A DNA stretch of 64,000 nt from Advenella mimigardefordensis DPN7 (GCF_000521505.1 NZ_CP003915.1:682001-746000), one strand, 5' to 3'. Shown: positions 54,640 to 63,701, counted from the stretch's first letter. The notes: generated from the sequence alone by a model not told the origin. Translations and numbers: made by a program.

Positions 54640-55851
54640 ATGAAAAGGGTAGTATCTTGCGGTTTTTTTCTTCCCGGGGCCTGTGCTGCATTTTTGCTGC
54701 TGCAGGCGCCGGCAGCCCTGGCACAAAGTGCGGGTGGCTATAAGCCCGAGTATTCGCTTTCCTTTGTCTCCGATGAACGGATCTCCATCGGGCGCACCGC
54801 CCAACGCTGGCGTGAACTGGTAACAGAAAAAACCGAAGGGCGTGTCAACATCCGCATGTATCCCAACGCCTCGCTGGTCAAAGGTGAACAAACCCGTGAG
54901 GCAGCGGCGGTGCGCCAGGGCGTGGCAGATATGTCGGTTGCCCTGGCCAGTAACTGGTCCAGCCAGTTTCGCGCACTGTCGGTCTTTTCCCTGCCCTTTT
55001 TTGTGCCCGATATGAACGGGACGGCAGCGCTCATTCGTGGCGATCTGGGCAATCTGGTGCGTGACAATATGGACAAGGCCGGTATTGTGACCCTGGCCTG
55101 GGGCGTATCGGGCTATCGTCAGCTAAGTAATGCGCTGCGGCCCGTGCAGGCGCCTGCCGATCTGAAGGGAATGCGGATCCGTGTGATTGGGCTGCCGCTG
55201 TTCATGGACTTTTTCAAAGCCCTGGGTGCAGCGCCGGTACAACTGAATCTGACCGGGCTGCCAGACGCCCTGCAGAAAAAGGACATTGATGGCCAGGATA
55301 ATCCGCTGTCACTATTTACCGGTTTGAAGTTCAATGAGTTGGGTCAGAAATACCTGACGGTGTGGAATTATCCGGCAGAGCCGATCTTTATCGCCGTTAA
55401 TAAAAATGTCTGGAATAACTGGTCGCGCGATGATCAGCAACGCGTACGTGAAGCGGCCGAGCAGGCTATCAGTGAAACGGCGCCGATTCTGACCTCCCAG
55501 GAGGCCAGCCAGGCAGTGGATGCAACGGTGGGGCAGCTGGAGCAGGCCGGTGTACAGGTAACGCGCCTGACGGATCAGCAGAAGGCCGCCTTCAAAAATG
55601 CGGCCTCTGAAGTACTGCGGAACTGGTCCGAGCGTATCGGTCAGGATCTGATCGCCATCGCCAATGCTGATATCAAACGCGGACCAACGTTGCCACCGGC
55701 CAGTGATCCAGCCACCGCGCCAACATCTGCCGTACCTGCATCACCCAATCCTGCACCTCCACCAGTTGACGAAGCTGCTCCGGCTGCGACCGGCGCGGCG
55801 GCGGATAAGGCAAAACAGAGTGCGCCAGCCGCTACGGGAGCGGGCGGCTAA
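54640..55851 (+). CDS. TRAP-type solute-binding protein (DctP family) with a disordered C-terminal tail
   Basis: Periplasmic binding protein of 403 aa. A signal peptide ends near ALAQSAGG. The DctP fold shows YSLSFVSDERISIGRTAQRW, VNIRMYPNASLVKGEQTREA and the region LKGMRIRVIGLPLFMDFFKA, with the arginine that usually pairs with a substrate carboxylate. After about residue 345 the protein continues with a Pro/Ala/Ser-rich tail of about 55 residues, which is not typical of DctP. No dctQ or dctM gene adjoins. It lies 41 bases after the PEGA gene, on the same strand. A sensor or moonlighting role is possible; its ligand is unknown. Confidence 0.8.
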   Translation: MKRVVSCGFFLPGACAAFLLLQAPAALAQSAGGYKPEYSLSFVSDERISIGRTAQRWRELVTEKTEGRVNIRMYPNASLVKGEQTREAAAVRQGVADMSVALASNWSSQFRALSVFSLPFFVPDMNGTAALIRGDLGNLVRDNMDKAGIVTLAWGVSGYRQLSNALRPVQAPADLKGMRIRVIGLPLFMDFFKALGAAPVQLNLTGLPDALQKKDIDGQDNPLSLFTGLKFNELGQKYLTVWNYPAEPIFIAVNKNVWNNWSRDDQQRVREAAEQAISETAPILTSQEASQAVDATVGQLEQAGVQVTRLTDQQKAAFKNAASEVLRNWSERIGQDLIAIANADIKRGPTLPPASDPATAPTSAVPASPNPAPPPVDEAAPAATGAAADKAKQSAPAATGAGG

Positions 55852-55930
55852 AACCACCAGCCGCCTCCGGTCAGACGCAGCGGCACGATGGTGTGCACCG
55901 CTGATCTGACTTCTTTACCACAACGAACAA

Positions 55931-58900
55931 CTAGGCAATGGTCATCAGGCTCGCATTGCCGCCTGCCGCAGCGGTATTGGTGCTGATACTTTGTTCGTGC
56001 ACCAGGCCGCTGATGGCATAGCGATGTCCCTGCGGAATCTCATCGGTTTGCAGGCCCTGAGCAATCACAATCGGCCCTTTTTTGGCGGCCAGTTGCAAAT
56101 TCAGTCGCCGCAGCGTGTCGCCATCACCTTCGAACAGGGCGGCATCCACGGTTGCATGATCAATCTGCTCTTCGTTAACAAACGCAATACGCTCACGGTT
56201 ATCCGCATTGGTCAGTGCGTCAACCCACTCACGGATTGCCGGTGTATCAACGAACAAGGCCTGATTGCCGGTTTCAAGAATCTGCTCCAGTTGCAGGCGA
56301 GCGCCTTCGGCTGAGGCTGGCCAGGCCAGTACCACGCCGCGAGGTACCAGGCGATAGACATTGGTTTCGCCGGTCGGTCCGGGCAGCAGCATGCCTGCTG
56401 GATTGAGGCCTGGCAGGTCAATGCCTCGGGGCATGTCGTCGTTGCCCTGGGAGAGCAGGCGATACAGATAAAGCGGTCCGCCGGCTTTGGGGCCGGTTCC
56501 GGACAGTCCCTGGCCGCCGAAAGGCTGAACCCCTACTACGGCACCCACGATATTACGGTTGACATAAATATTGCCGGCATGGATGCGGTTGCTGACACGG
56601 GCGATGGTTTCATCGATGCGTGAATGGATACCAAAGGTCAGGCCATAGCCGGTCGCATTGATTTTATCGATCAGTGCGTCCAGCTCAGACCGCTTGTAGC
56701 GTATAACGTGCAGGACGGGGCCGAATACTTCGCGCTCAAGCTCGCTGATGTCGTTGAGCTCGATAATGGCCGGTGAAACAAACGTACCCTTTTCAGTGGA
56801 CGCGTCCATGGGCAGTTGTTCAACTGCATGTCCGGACTGGCGCATTTTCAGGATATGGCGCTCAATGATCTGGCGCGCTTGCGTATCGATGACGGGGCCG
56901 ACATCGGTAGACAGCAGGTCGGGGCAGCCGACGGACAGCTCTTTCATGGCGCCCTTGAGCATGGTCAGGACGTGATCGGCTGCATCTTCCTGAATGCACA
57001 GGACACGCAGCGCAGAGCAGCGCTGGCCGGCAGAGTCAAAGGCGGAATTGAGCACGTCGTACACAACCTGTTCTGCCAGGGCTGATGAGTCAACGATCAG
57101 GGCATTCTGGCCGCCGGTCTCCGCAATCAGCGGAATCGGATGGCCATGATTGTCCAGGCGGCCGGCCAGTTTGCCGGCAATAATGCGGGCGACTTCGGTG
57201 GAACCGGTAAACATCACACCGCGAATGTCAGGATGTGAAACCAGTTGATCACCCACGGTTTCACCTGCACCGGGCAGCAACTGCACCGCTTCTTTCGGGA
57301 TGCCTGCTTCATGCAGAATGGCCACGGCCTGTGCCGCGATCAGTGGCGTTTGTTCGGCTGGCTTGGCCAGCACCGTGTTTCCGGCAGCCAGCGCGGCACT
57401 AACCTGGCCCGTGAAGATTGCCAGCGGGAAATTCCAGGGGCTGATGCACAGCACCGGTCCCAACGGGCGGTGGTGATCTTCATTGAAGTTGTCTTCGATC
57501 TGGTCGGCATAATAGCGCAGGAAGTCTACCGCTTCGCGTACCTCGGCAATGGCGTTGGGCAGCGATTTCCCGGCTTCGCGTACGATCAGGCCCAGCAATG
57601 GCTGCATGCGCGATTCCAGCAACTGCGCGGCACGACGCAGGGCGCGAGCGCGGTCTTCGATAGGCGTGGCCTGCCAGATGGGCGCCATGGTGGTGGCGGC
57701 CGCCATGGCCTGATCCACGTCCTGGGCGCTTGCTTCAATCACCTGCCCAACCACATCACGATGATCGGCGGGATTCAGCAGGGGCTTGCGGTTTGCGGTG
57801 TCGCTTTGGCTGCTGTCGGCGTTATACAGGGTTGGCGCGGCCACCCATGGCTGGGTGGCGCCATTGAGCAGTGCGGCGGCAAGCGAACCCAGGCGATGTT
57901 CGTTGCTCAGGTCCAGGCCGCTTGAATTGCGTCTGCCTGGTTTGCCGTCGGTGTCGTACAAATCGCGAGGCAGGGGGATTTTTTCATGCGGTGCACCCAG
58001 CGGCGTAATGGCGCTGGCCACTTCAATCGGGTTGGCAATCAGCATGTTGATGTCGATGTTATCGTCGCCGATCTGGTTCACAAAGGAGGTGTTGGCGCCG
58101 TTTTCCAGCAGGCGCCGTACCAGATAGGCCAGCAGCGTTTCGTGGGTGCCAACAGGGGCATAAACGCGGCAGGGGCGGTTGAGCTTTTTGCTGCCGACCA
58201 CTTCGGAATACAGGGGCTCGCCCATACCGTGCAGGCACTGGAATTCGTATTGGCCAGGGTAGTAATTACTGCCAGCCAGATGATAAATTGCCGCCAGTGT
58301 TTGCGCGTTATGCGTGGCAAATTGCGGGTATACGGCATCGGGTGCGGCCAGCAGTTTGCGCGCACATGCCAGATAGGATACGTCGGTGTAGACCTTGCGG
58401 GTATAGACGGGATAGCCCTCCAGTCCATCCAGTTGCGCGCGCTTGATTTCCGTATCCCAGTAGGCGCCTTTAACGAGGCGGATCATCAGGCGATGGCGGG
58501 TACGACGACCCAGATCAATCACATAATCAATCACATGCGGAGCACGTTTTTGGTAAGCCTGGATCACAAAGCCAATACCATTCCAGCCTTCGAATTCACG
58601 CGTTGCGCAAAGGGCTTCCAGCAGATCCAGCGAGAGCTCCAGCCGGTCGGCTTCTTCGGCGTCGATATTCAGGCCTACATCGTAGGAACGGGCCAGGCGG
58701 GTAAGTGCGACCAGGCGCGGCAGCAGTTCGCTCATCACGCGATCGCGCTGGGCGCGCGAATAACGTGGATGCAGGGCAGACAGTTTGATGGAAATGCCCG
58801 GTCCCTCATAAATACCCCGTCCGCCCGAGGCTTTACCGATGGCATGGATGGCCTGTTCATATGACTCGTAGTAGCGCTGGGCATCGGCTGCCGTGGTGGC

Positions 58901-59755
58901 GGCTTCACCCAGCATATCGTAGCTGTAGCGAAAGCCTTCGGCCTCGAATTTGCGGCTGTTGGCCAGCGCTGACGAAATGCTCTGGCCTGATACAAATTGT
59001 TCGCCCATCATGCGCATGGCCATGTTCACGCCCTGGCGGATAAGTGGCTCGCCGCCTTTGGCGATCATGCGTGTCAGGGCCTTGGACAGGTTTTGCTCAC
59101 TGTTGACGGCCACCAGTTTACCGGTAAGCATCAGTCCCCATGTCGCGGCGTTGACGAACAGCGAGGGTGAGCTGCCCATATGCGATTTCCAGTCGCCGTG
59201 GCTGATTTTGTCGCGGATCAGGGCATCACGTGTGGCGCGATCCGGGATGCGCAGCAGCGCTTCGGCCAGACACATCAGGGCGACGCCTTCCTGGCTTGAC
59301 AGGGCAAACTCCTGGATCAGCCCCTCGACACCGCCGCCGGGACTTTTCTCTTTGAGTGATTTGACCAGTTTCAGTGCCAGTTCCCGGGTCTGTTCGGGCT
59401 TGACCAGTGCAGCCTGTTCCAGCAGCAAGGGTACACACTCCGGCTCAGGACGGCGATAGGCAGAGGTAATCGCGGCGCGCAGCACAGATTGTGGCTGCAC
59501 ATCCTGGCCGAATTCATAGAAGGGCGGCTTGCGGCTGTCCTGCATATCGGTCACGACGCCATCGCTGTCGGTCGCTGACGGCGCCAGATGCCGCAATTCA
59601 TCGGGCGTCATGCCGCGTTCGATTTGTTCCAGATAGGTGATCAGCGCCTGTTTGTGTAGCCAGTGCGGCGTACAGTTCAGTTTGTCAGCGTGATATTGAA
59701 GGCGGTTTTTCAGGTCTGTATCAACCTTGATGCCCAGTGTGGTAGTCGTAGCCAT
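55931..59755 (-). CDS. putA: Bifunctional proline dehydrogenase/P5C dehydrogenase and repressor PutA
   Basis: Protein of 1274 aa that oxidises proline to glutamate in two steps, close to the 1320 aa of E. coli PutA. The N-terminal ribbon-helix-helix domain (about residues 1-47, TLGIKVDTDLKNRLQYHADK) suggests DNA binding and autoregulation. The FAD proline dehydrogenase region includes GRGIYEGPGISIKLSALHPR and RLVKGAYWDTEIKRAQ. The aldehyde dehydrogenase region has SPWNFPLAIFTGQVSAALAA and the catalytic Cys913 in GQRCSALRV. ATG 59755 is chosen; the TTG at 59761 would add two residues only. Three GTTAAC boxes lie 69, 88 and 143 bases upstream, as before putP. Confidence 0.95.
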   Translation of the reverse strand: MATTTTLGIKVDTDLKNRLQYHADKLNCTPHWLHKQALITYLEQIERGMTPDELRHLAPSATDSDGVVTDMQDSRKPPFYEFGQDVQPQSVLRAAITSAYRRPEPECVPLLLEQAALVKPEQTRELALKLVKSLKEKSPGGGVEGLIQEFALSSQEGVALMCLAEALLRIPDRATRDALIRDKISHGDWKSHMGSSPSLFVNAATWGLMLTGKLVAVNSEQNLSKALTRMIAKGGEPLIRQGVNMAMRMMGEQFVSGQSISSALANSRKFEAEGFRYSYDMLGEAATTAADAQRYYESYEQAIHAIGKASGGRGIYEGPGISIKLSALHPRYSRAQRDRVMSELLPRLVALTRLARSYDVGLNIDAEEADRLELSLDLLEALCATREFEGWNGIGFVIQAYQKRAPHVIDYVIDLGRRTRHRLMIRLVKGAYWDTEIKRAQLDGLEGYPVYTRKVYTDVSYLACARKLLAAPDAVYPQFATHNAQTLAAIYHLAGSNYYPGQYEFQCLHGMGEPLYSEVVGSKKLNRPCRVYAPVGTHETLLAYLVRRLLENGANTSFVNQIGDDNIDINMLIANPIEVASAITPLGAPHEKIPLPRDLYDTDGKPGRRNSSGLDLSNEHRLGSLAAALLNGATQPWVAAPTLYNADSSQSDTANRKPLLNPADHRDVVGQVIEASAQDVDQAMAAATTMAPIWQATPIEDRARALRRAAQLLESRMQPLLGLIVREAGKSLPNAIAEVREAVDFLRYYADQIEDNFNEDHHRPLGPVLCISPWNFPLAIFTGQVSAALAAGNTVLAKPAEQTPLIAAQAVAILHEAGIPKEAVQLLPGAGETVGDQLVSHPDIRGVMFTGSTEVARIIAGKLAGRLDNHGHPIPLIAETGGQNALIVDSSALAEQVVYDVLNSAFDSAGQRCSALRVLCIQEDAADHVLTMLKGAMKELSVGCPDLLSTDVGPVIDTQARQIIERHILKMRQSGHAVEQLPMDASTEKGTFVSPAIIELNDISELEREVFGPVLHVIRYKRSELDALIDKINATGYGLTFGIHSRIDETIARVSNRIHAGNIYVNRNIVGAVVGVQPFGGQGLSGTGPKAGGPLYLYRLLSQGNDDMPRGIDLPGLNPAGMLLPGPTGETNVYRLVPRGVVLAWPASAEGARLQLEQILETGNQALFVDTPAIREWVDALTNADNRERIAFVNEEQIDHATVDAALFEGDGDTLRRLNLQLAAKKGPIVIAQGLQTDEIPQGHRYAISGLVHEQSISTNTAAAGGNASLMTIA

Positions 59756-59823
59756 ATGCAACTCAAGTCAGGTTCGAATGATGACGCTGAGCGTACCGAA
59801 TCTATCAATAAAATAATATTAGG

Positions 59824-59903
59824 GTTAACCCTTTATTGTTTAGTTAACCTTTGGATTTACTGAACTATTTGTTGATAATAGGTGATTGCTGATTCGGGTT
59901 AAC
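59824..59903. promoter_or_regulatory. Triple GTTAAC operator region of putA
   Basis: GTTAAC occurs at 59824-59829, 59843-59848 and 59898-59903, spaced 19 and 55 bases apart. This repeats the putP layout (20 and 56) almost exactly, and the distances to the start codons also match. The surroundings are AT-rich, as expected for a promoter. Confidence 0.72.
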
Positions 59904-59926
59904 CACAGCGCCGGCTGTGGCTTTTT
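59903..59926 (+). terminator. Hairpin with T-run, plus-strand orientation, in the putA upstream gap
   Basis: CCACAGC pairs with GCTGTGG around a four-base loop, then CTTTTT follows on the plus strand. It touches the last GTTAAC box. No plus-strand gene precedes it, so it could end a divergent transcript from the putA promoter, or act on the minus strand after ubiA. Confidence 0.5.
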
Positions 59927-60034
59927 CTGCCGGGCTTGTTGCAACACAAAGGCTGGGATGTGGGGGCGATACGATGAGCTGTCCGATACGATGAGTCGTC
60001 ACACTCCCGTTTCTGTCCATTCCCGTTTCTGTCT

Positions 60035-60949
60035 TTACAGCAGCGTGCCGCCAAGCGAGCCGGCTACCAGCAGGCAGCCTGTCCATATGTTGGCGCGGAA
60101 CAGGGCAAAGCTGCGCCCGGGATTCTGGATGTCAAAGGTTGCCAGTTGCCAGTAAAAATGCAGGGCTATCGCCAGCATGAACACGTAATAGAGCCAGCCG
60201 AATCCCAGCAGGAAGCCGGGCACGGTCCACAACACCACAGTGGCTGCGTAAAACCCGATGAGCCAGGCCAGCCCCTGATCCCGGAAGCGTAGTGCGGTAG
60301 ACCGCAGTCCCAGTTGTTCGTCGTCTTTCATATCGGTGTAGGCATAGATCGTGTCATAACCGATCTGCCAGGTCACCGCGCCCATCCACATAAGGACGGC
60401 GGCCAGCGGTACGCTATTGGTGGTGTCGGACCAGGCCATCAGCATGCCCCAATTGAAAGCAATGCCCAATACCAATTGCGGCCAATAGGTGAAGCGCTTG
60501 CATAGCGGATAGATAAAAACCAGCGGTACCAGGGCCACCGCCAGCCAGCGGCTATAGCTGTTAATGAAAAACAGCAGCAGGGCGGCCATGGCCAGTTGAG
60601 CCACCAGAAATAGGATGGCCTGTTTAAGTGTGATCTGGCCGCTGGTGAGCGGGCGAAAACGGGTGCGCTCTACATGTTTGTCAAAGTTGCGATCACAAAT
60701 GTCATTGACGGTGCAGCCCACGCTGCGCATCAGCAAGGCACCCAGGCAGAAAACCACAAGGCGCAGCAGGGTGGGCAGGCCGTACTGGGCCTGGATCAAT
60801 GCGGCGATGCAGGGCAACAGCGTGAGCCAGGTGCCAACAGGGCGGTCCAGCCGGCACAGTCGGGCATACGGACGCCAGGAGGCGGGCAGGTACTGTTCCA
60901 CCCAGTCGTTGTGGCGAATGTCATTGAGGTCGGGGTGGGTACTGGCCAT
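60035..60949 (-). CDS. ubiA: 4-hydroxybenzoate polyprenyltransferase UbiA
   Basis: Inner-membrane prenyltransferase of 304 aa that attaches the polyprenyl chain to 4-hydroxybenzoate in ubiquinone synthesis. Both aspartate-rich motifs are present: CTVNDICDRNFDKHVERT and YAYTDMKDDEQLGLRS. About eight hydrophobic helices follow the family pattern. The start ATG 60949 gives MASTHPDLND, a typical length. It stands alone on the minus strand upstream of putA, 280 bases from it. Confidence 0.92.
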   Translation of the reverse strand: MASTHPDLNDIRHNDWVEQYLPASWRPYARLCRLDRPVGTWLTLLPCIAALIQAQYGLPTLLRLVVFCLGALLMRSVGCTVNDICDRNFDKHVERTRFRPLTSGQITLKQAILFLVAQLAMAALLLFFINSYSRWLAVALVPLVFIYPLCKRFTYWPQLVLGIAFNWGMLMAWSDTTNSVPLAAVLMWMGAVTWQIGYDTIYAYTDMKDDEQLGLRSTALRFRDQGLAWLIGFYAATVVLWTVPGFLLGFGWLYYVFMLAIALHFYWQLATFDIQNPGRSFALFRANIWTGCLLVAGSLGGTLL

Positions 60950-61230
60950 GGTATATGCGGATTGTCGCGCGGTTTGCGGCGTATTGATACTGAAAAAGAG
61001 ATTTTAAAGGTTTTACCGGTCAAGAGGGCGGCCCTGACCGTACCTGACAATTTCCAGCGAGGCCGTGGCAGGATTTTGCTGTCGGGGTCGCTTTGTGGAT
61101 ACAATCAGAGTCCCGCGGTAGGCCAATTGTCATGCCTGCCTGTCACCGTTGCCGTCTGTCGAGCGAGTGCCCCGCTATGGGGCGGTCTTTTGCGCAGCGG
61201 CGACGCACATTCTATTCAAGACACATCATC
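60950..61230. other. Divergent gap between ubiA and the msrC-like gene
   Basis: About 280 bases that carry the promoters of both genes. The frame of the right gene stays open to 61093, but that part is rich in Arg and Cys and unlike its family. I see no clear operator or terminator. Confidence 0.35.
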
Positions 61231-61728
61231 ATGTTCAGTTTCGATCATTCTGCCGGCTTTGAATCGGTTCCCGCCATGTATGACACCCTGGTCAGCCAGG
61301 CGCGGTCGCTGTTTGAAGGCGAACCCAGTCATATCGCCAATGCCGCCAATCTGGCGGCGCTGGTGTATCACAGCGTGCCGGATCTGAACTGGGCCGGTTT
61401 TTATTTTTTTGATGGCAGCGAGCTGGTGCTGGGGCCTTTTCAGGGAAAAATTGCCTGTGTGCGTATTGCATTGGGAAAAGGGGTTTGCGGTACGGCGGCA
61501 GCGACCGGCCAGGCGCAACGGGTGCCGGATGTGTTTGCTTTTCCGGGGCATATCGCCTGCGATGCGGCCTCCCGTTCAGAAGTGGTCATTCCCTTGTTCA
61601 GCGGTGACAAACTGATCGGCGTCTGGGATGTGGACAGTCCCAAGCCGAATCGTTTTACCGTGGAAGATAAAGACGGCATGCAGGCGCTGTGTCAGGTATG
61701 GCTGGATGCCTGCAGCAGTGCTGCTTAG
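61231..61728 (+). CDS. msrC: Free methionine-(R)-sulfoxide reductase (GAF-domain protein)
   Basis: Cytosolic repair enzyme of 165 aa that reduces free methionine-R-sulfoxide with thioredoxin. A single GAF domain carries the three characteristic cysteines: GKIACVRIALGKGVCG and FPGHIACDAASRSEVV. LNWAGFYFFDGSELVLGPFQ and GVWDVDSP complete the family pattern. ATG 61231 is chosen because the family begins near this MFSFDHSAG segment. It is divergent from ubiA. Confidence 0.9.
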   Translation: MFSFDHSAGFESVPAMYDTLVSQARSLFEGEPSHIANAANLAALVYHSVPDLNWAGFYFFDGSELVLGPFQGKIACVRIALGKGVCGTAAATGQAQRVPDVFAFPGHIACDAASRSEVVIPLFSGDKLIGVWDVDSPKPNRFTVEDKDGMQALCQVWLDACSSAA

Positions 61729-61782
61729 TTGGGCGATGGTGCACAGATAAACCCTTATTTGCCTGTGTTCCGATTGAAATCC

Positions 61783-61800
61783 TTACGGAGATATCCGTAA
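61783..61800. promoter_or_regulatory. Perfect inverted repeat TTACGGA-GATA-TCCGTAA
   Basis: Seven-base arms around a four-base centre, 46 bases before the antiporter start and 54 after the msrC stop. No T-run follows. It could be an operator or a weak transcription stop. Confidence 0.4.
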
Positions 61801-61846
61801 AATCCCCCCTTTCCCCTTTCCGTTAGTTACAAATAAAAGGATGATA

Positions 61847-63148
61847 ATGCCGGACAAGATCGAGTTGATCGCAACGGTCCTGTTTGCGATTGCCATTGTG
61901 CACACTTTTTCCGTGCCGTTTTTTGCCAAAAGAGCGCATCAGGGCGGGCCGCACTCAGGTTTGTGGCATGCCTTTTCCGAAGTGGAAGCGGTGTTTGGCT
62001 TGTGGGCCGCGATCCTGATCATATTCATGGGTGTGTCCGGCGGGCTCGATAGTGCTGTCAAGTACATGGACAGCCGCAACTTCACTGAGCCGCTCTTTGT
62101 TTTTGCCATTATGGTGGTTGCGGCCAGCCGGCCCATTCTCGTGCTGGTTGGTTCAATCGTGCGCTATCTTGCCCGCGTACTGCCGCTGCCTACTCCGGTT
62201 GCTACCTTTTTGCTGACCCTCACACTGGTGCCGCTGGCGGGGTCGTTCATTACCGAGCCGGCTGCCATGACGCTGGCCGCCTTGCTGCTGAAGCGCGCGT
62301 TCTTTGATCATAGTAGCCATACACGCTTCAAATACATGGCGGTGGGGGTGTTGTTTGTCAATATTTCCATTGGTGGCGTGCTTACCTCCTATGCTGCGCC
62401 TCCCGTGCTGATGGTGGCAGGTTCATTTGGCTGGGATACCGCGTACATGGCAACGCATTTCGGCTGGAAGGCGGCGCTTGCGGTTATGATCAATGCGGGC
62501 GTACTCACTTTTCTGATGCGCAGGGAGCTGCTGATCGCAGGTGAGCACGCCAGCGAGCAGAACCGGGCTGATGGTGACGCGCGCCCACCGGTGCCCTGGA
62601 TTGTGATTCTGATTCATCTGGTCTTTCTGGCCAGCATCGTGGTGTTTGCCCATCATCCGGCCGTGTTCATCGGTCTGATGATGCTGTTTGTCGGTTATTG
62701 CACCGCTTACGAGCATTACCAGGACAGGCTGATGATCAAAGAGGCGCTGATGGTGGCGTTCTTTCTGGCGGGCCTGATTGTGCTGGGTGGGCTGCAGCAA
62801 TGGTGGCTGCAGGATCTGCTGGCAGGGCTGTCGCCAACCTTGTTGTACTGGGGTGCCACGGCATTGACGGCCATTACTGATAATGCTGCATTAACTTACC
62901 TGGGGTCGCTGGTAGAAGGTACCAGCGAGGTTTGGCGTTATATGCTGGTCGCGGGGGCGGTCACGGGGGGTGGCCTCACTGTGATTGCCAATGCACCCAA
63001 TCCTGCCGGATTTTCCATTCTCAAGGGATGTTTTCCCGATGAGGCGATTTCGCCCAAATATCTGTTTCTGGCGGCGCTGGTACCTACCCTGGTCGCTGCG
63101 GCGATGTTTTTGCTGCCGGTGCAACTTCTGGGAAATACAGGCCTGTAA
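61847..63148 (+). CDS. Putative Na+/H+ antiporter (Na_H_antiport_3-like)
   Basis: Membrane protein of 433 aa with about 11-12 hydrophobic helices. It resembles the putative Na+/H+ antiporters of the ion-transporter superfamily; conserved parts are FSEVEAVFGLWAAILIIFMG, SFITEPAAMTLAALLLKRAF and the polar run ALTAITDNAALTYLGSLVEG. ATG 61847 is chosen because AAAGG then lies at good spacing; ATG 61841 touches it. Its role would be sodium and pH balance, though direct evidence for the family is limited. Confidence 0.8.
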   Translation: MPDKIELIATVLFAIAIVHTFSVPFFAKRAHQGGPHSGLWHAFSEVEAVFGLWAAILIIFMGVSGGLDSAVKYMDSRNFTEPLFVFAIMVVAASRPILVLVGSIVRYLARVLPLPTPVATFLLTLTLVPLAGSFITEPAAMTLAALLLKRAFFDHSSHTRFKYMAVGVLFVNISIGGVLTSYAAPPVLMVAGSFGWDTAYMATHFGWKAALAVMINAGVLTFLMRRELLIAGEHASEQNRADGDARPPVPWIVILIHLVFLASIVVFAHHPAVFIGLMMLFVGYCTAYEHYQDRLMIKEALMVAFFLAGLIVLGGLQQWWLQDLLAGLSPTLLYWGATALTAITDNAALTYLGSLVEGTSEVWRYMLVAGAVTGGGLTVIANAPNPAGFSILKGCFPDEAISPKYLFLAALVPTLVAAAMFLLPVQLLGNTGL

Positions 63149-63309
63149 ATTGCGATAAAATAGGGGGTTAATTTGGGGATTAGTCCGTTGGTGGGCAAGT
63201 GTGTGTTGTAAAGTGTGTGTTGTATCTGGGTAGCAAGCCCTGAATCCTTCCCATTGGCGTCCTGTTTCGCAGGCGTATCCCTTTTCACCCTGTTTTTTGC
63301 GAGTTCGTT

Positions 63310-63615
63310 GTGCCTATTTATGCATATAAATGCAGCGCCTGCGGCCATGCCAAGGATGTGCTGCAAAAGATGTCCGATGCGCCGCTTACCACCTGTCCCG
63401 AGTGTGGTCAGAGCACGTTTTCCAAGCAGGTTACTGCTGCCGGCTTTCAGCTCAAGGGCTCTGGCTGGTATGTAACCGATTTCCGCGGCGGTGGCAACAA
63501 TGGCGCGGGCTCGGGCTCTGCTGCGGCCACGTCCGATAGCGGCGCCACCGGGCAGAGTGCGGCTGCACCAGCGGCAGCGCCGTCCTCGGCCTCTTCTAAC
63601 GGCAGCGCGACCTAA
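63310..63615 (+). CDS. FmdB-family zinc-ribbon protein
   Basis: Small protein of 101 aa with a GTG start. The N-terminal zinc ribbon has [20 protein letters not shown] and [20 protein letters not shown], giving two CxxC pairs. [12 protein letters not shown] follows, then a disordered Gly/Ala/Ser-rich tail of about 40 residues. FmdB proteins often precede aspS, as here, sometimes with a DUF502 gene between them that is missing in this window. The function is unproven. Confidence 0.88.
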   Translation: MPIYAYKCSACGHAKDVLQKMSDAPLTTCPECGQSTFSKQVTAAGFQLKGSGWYVTDFRGGGNNGAGSGSAAATSDSGATGQSAAAPAAAPSSASSNGSAT

Positions 63616-63701
63616 TTTACCGTCTGCCGGCAGCACAAGGCGTCTGTGCCTGTGTTGCTTCAAGTATTTACACCAAATCAAAGAATTTCGGAGCATTTTT
63701 C

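Noticed and set aside
57986..58864. A 292-residue plus-strand frame inside putA
   Set aside because: It is antisense to the conserved proline dehydrogenase region and has no protein features of its own.
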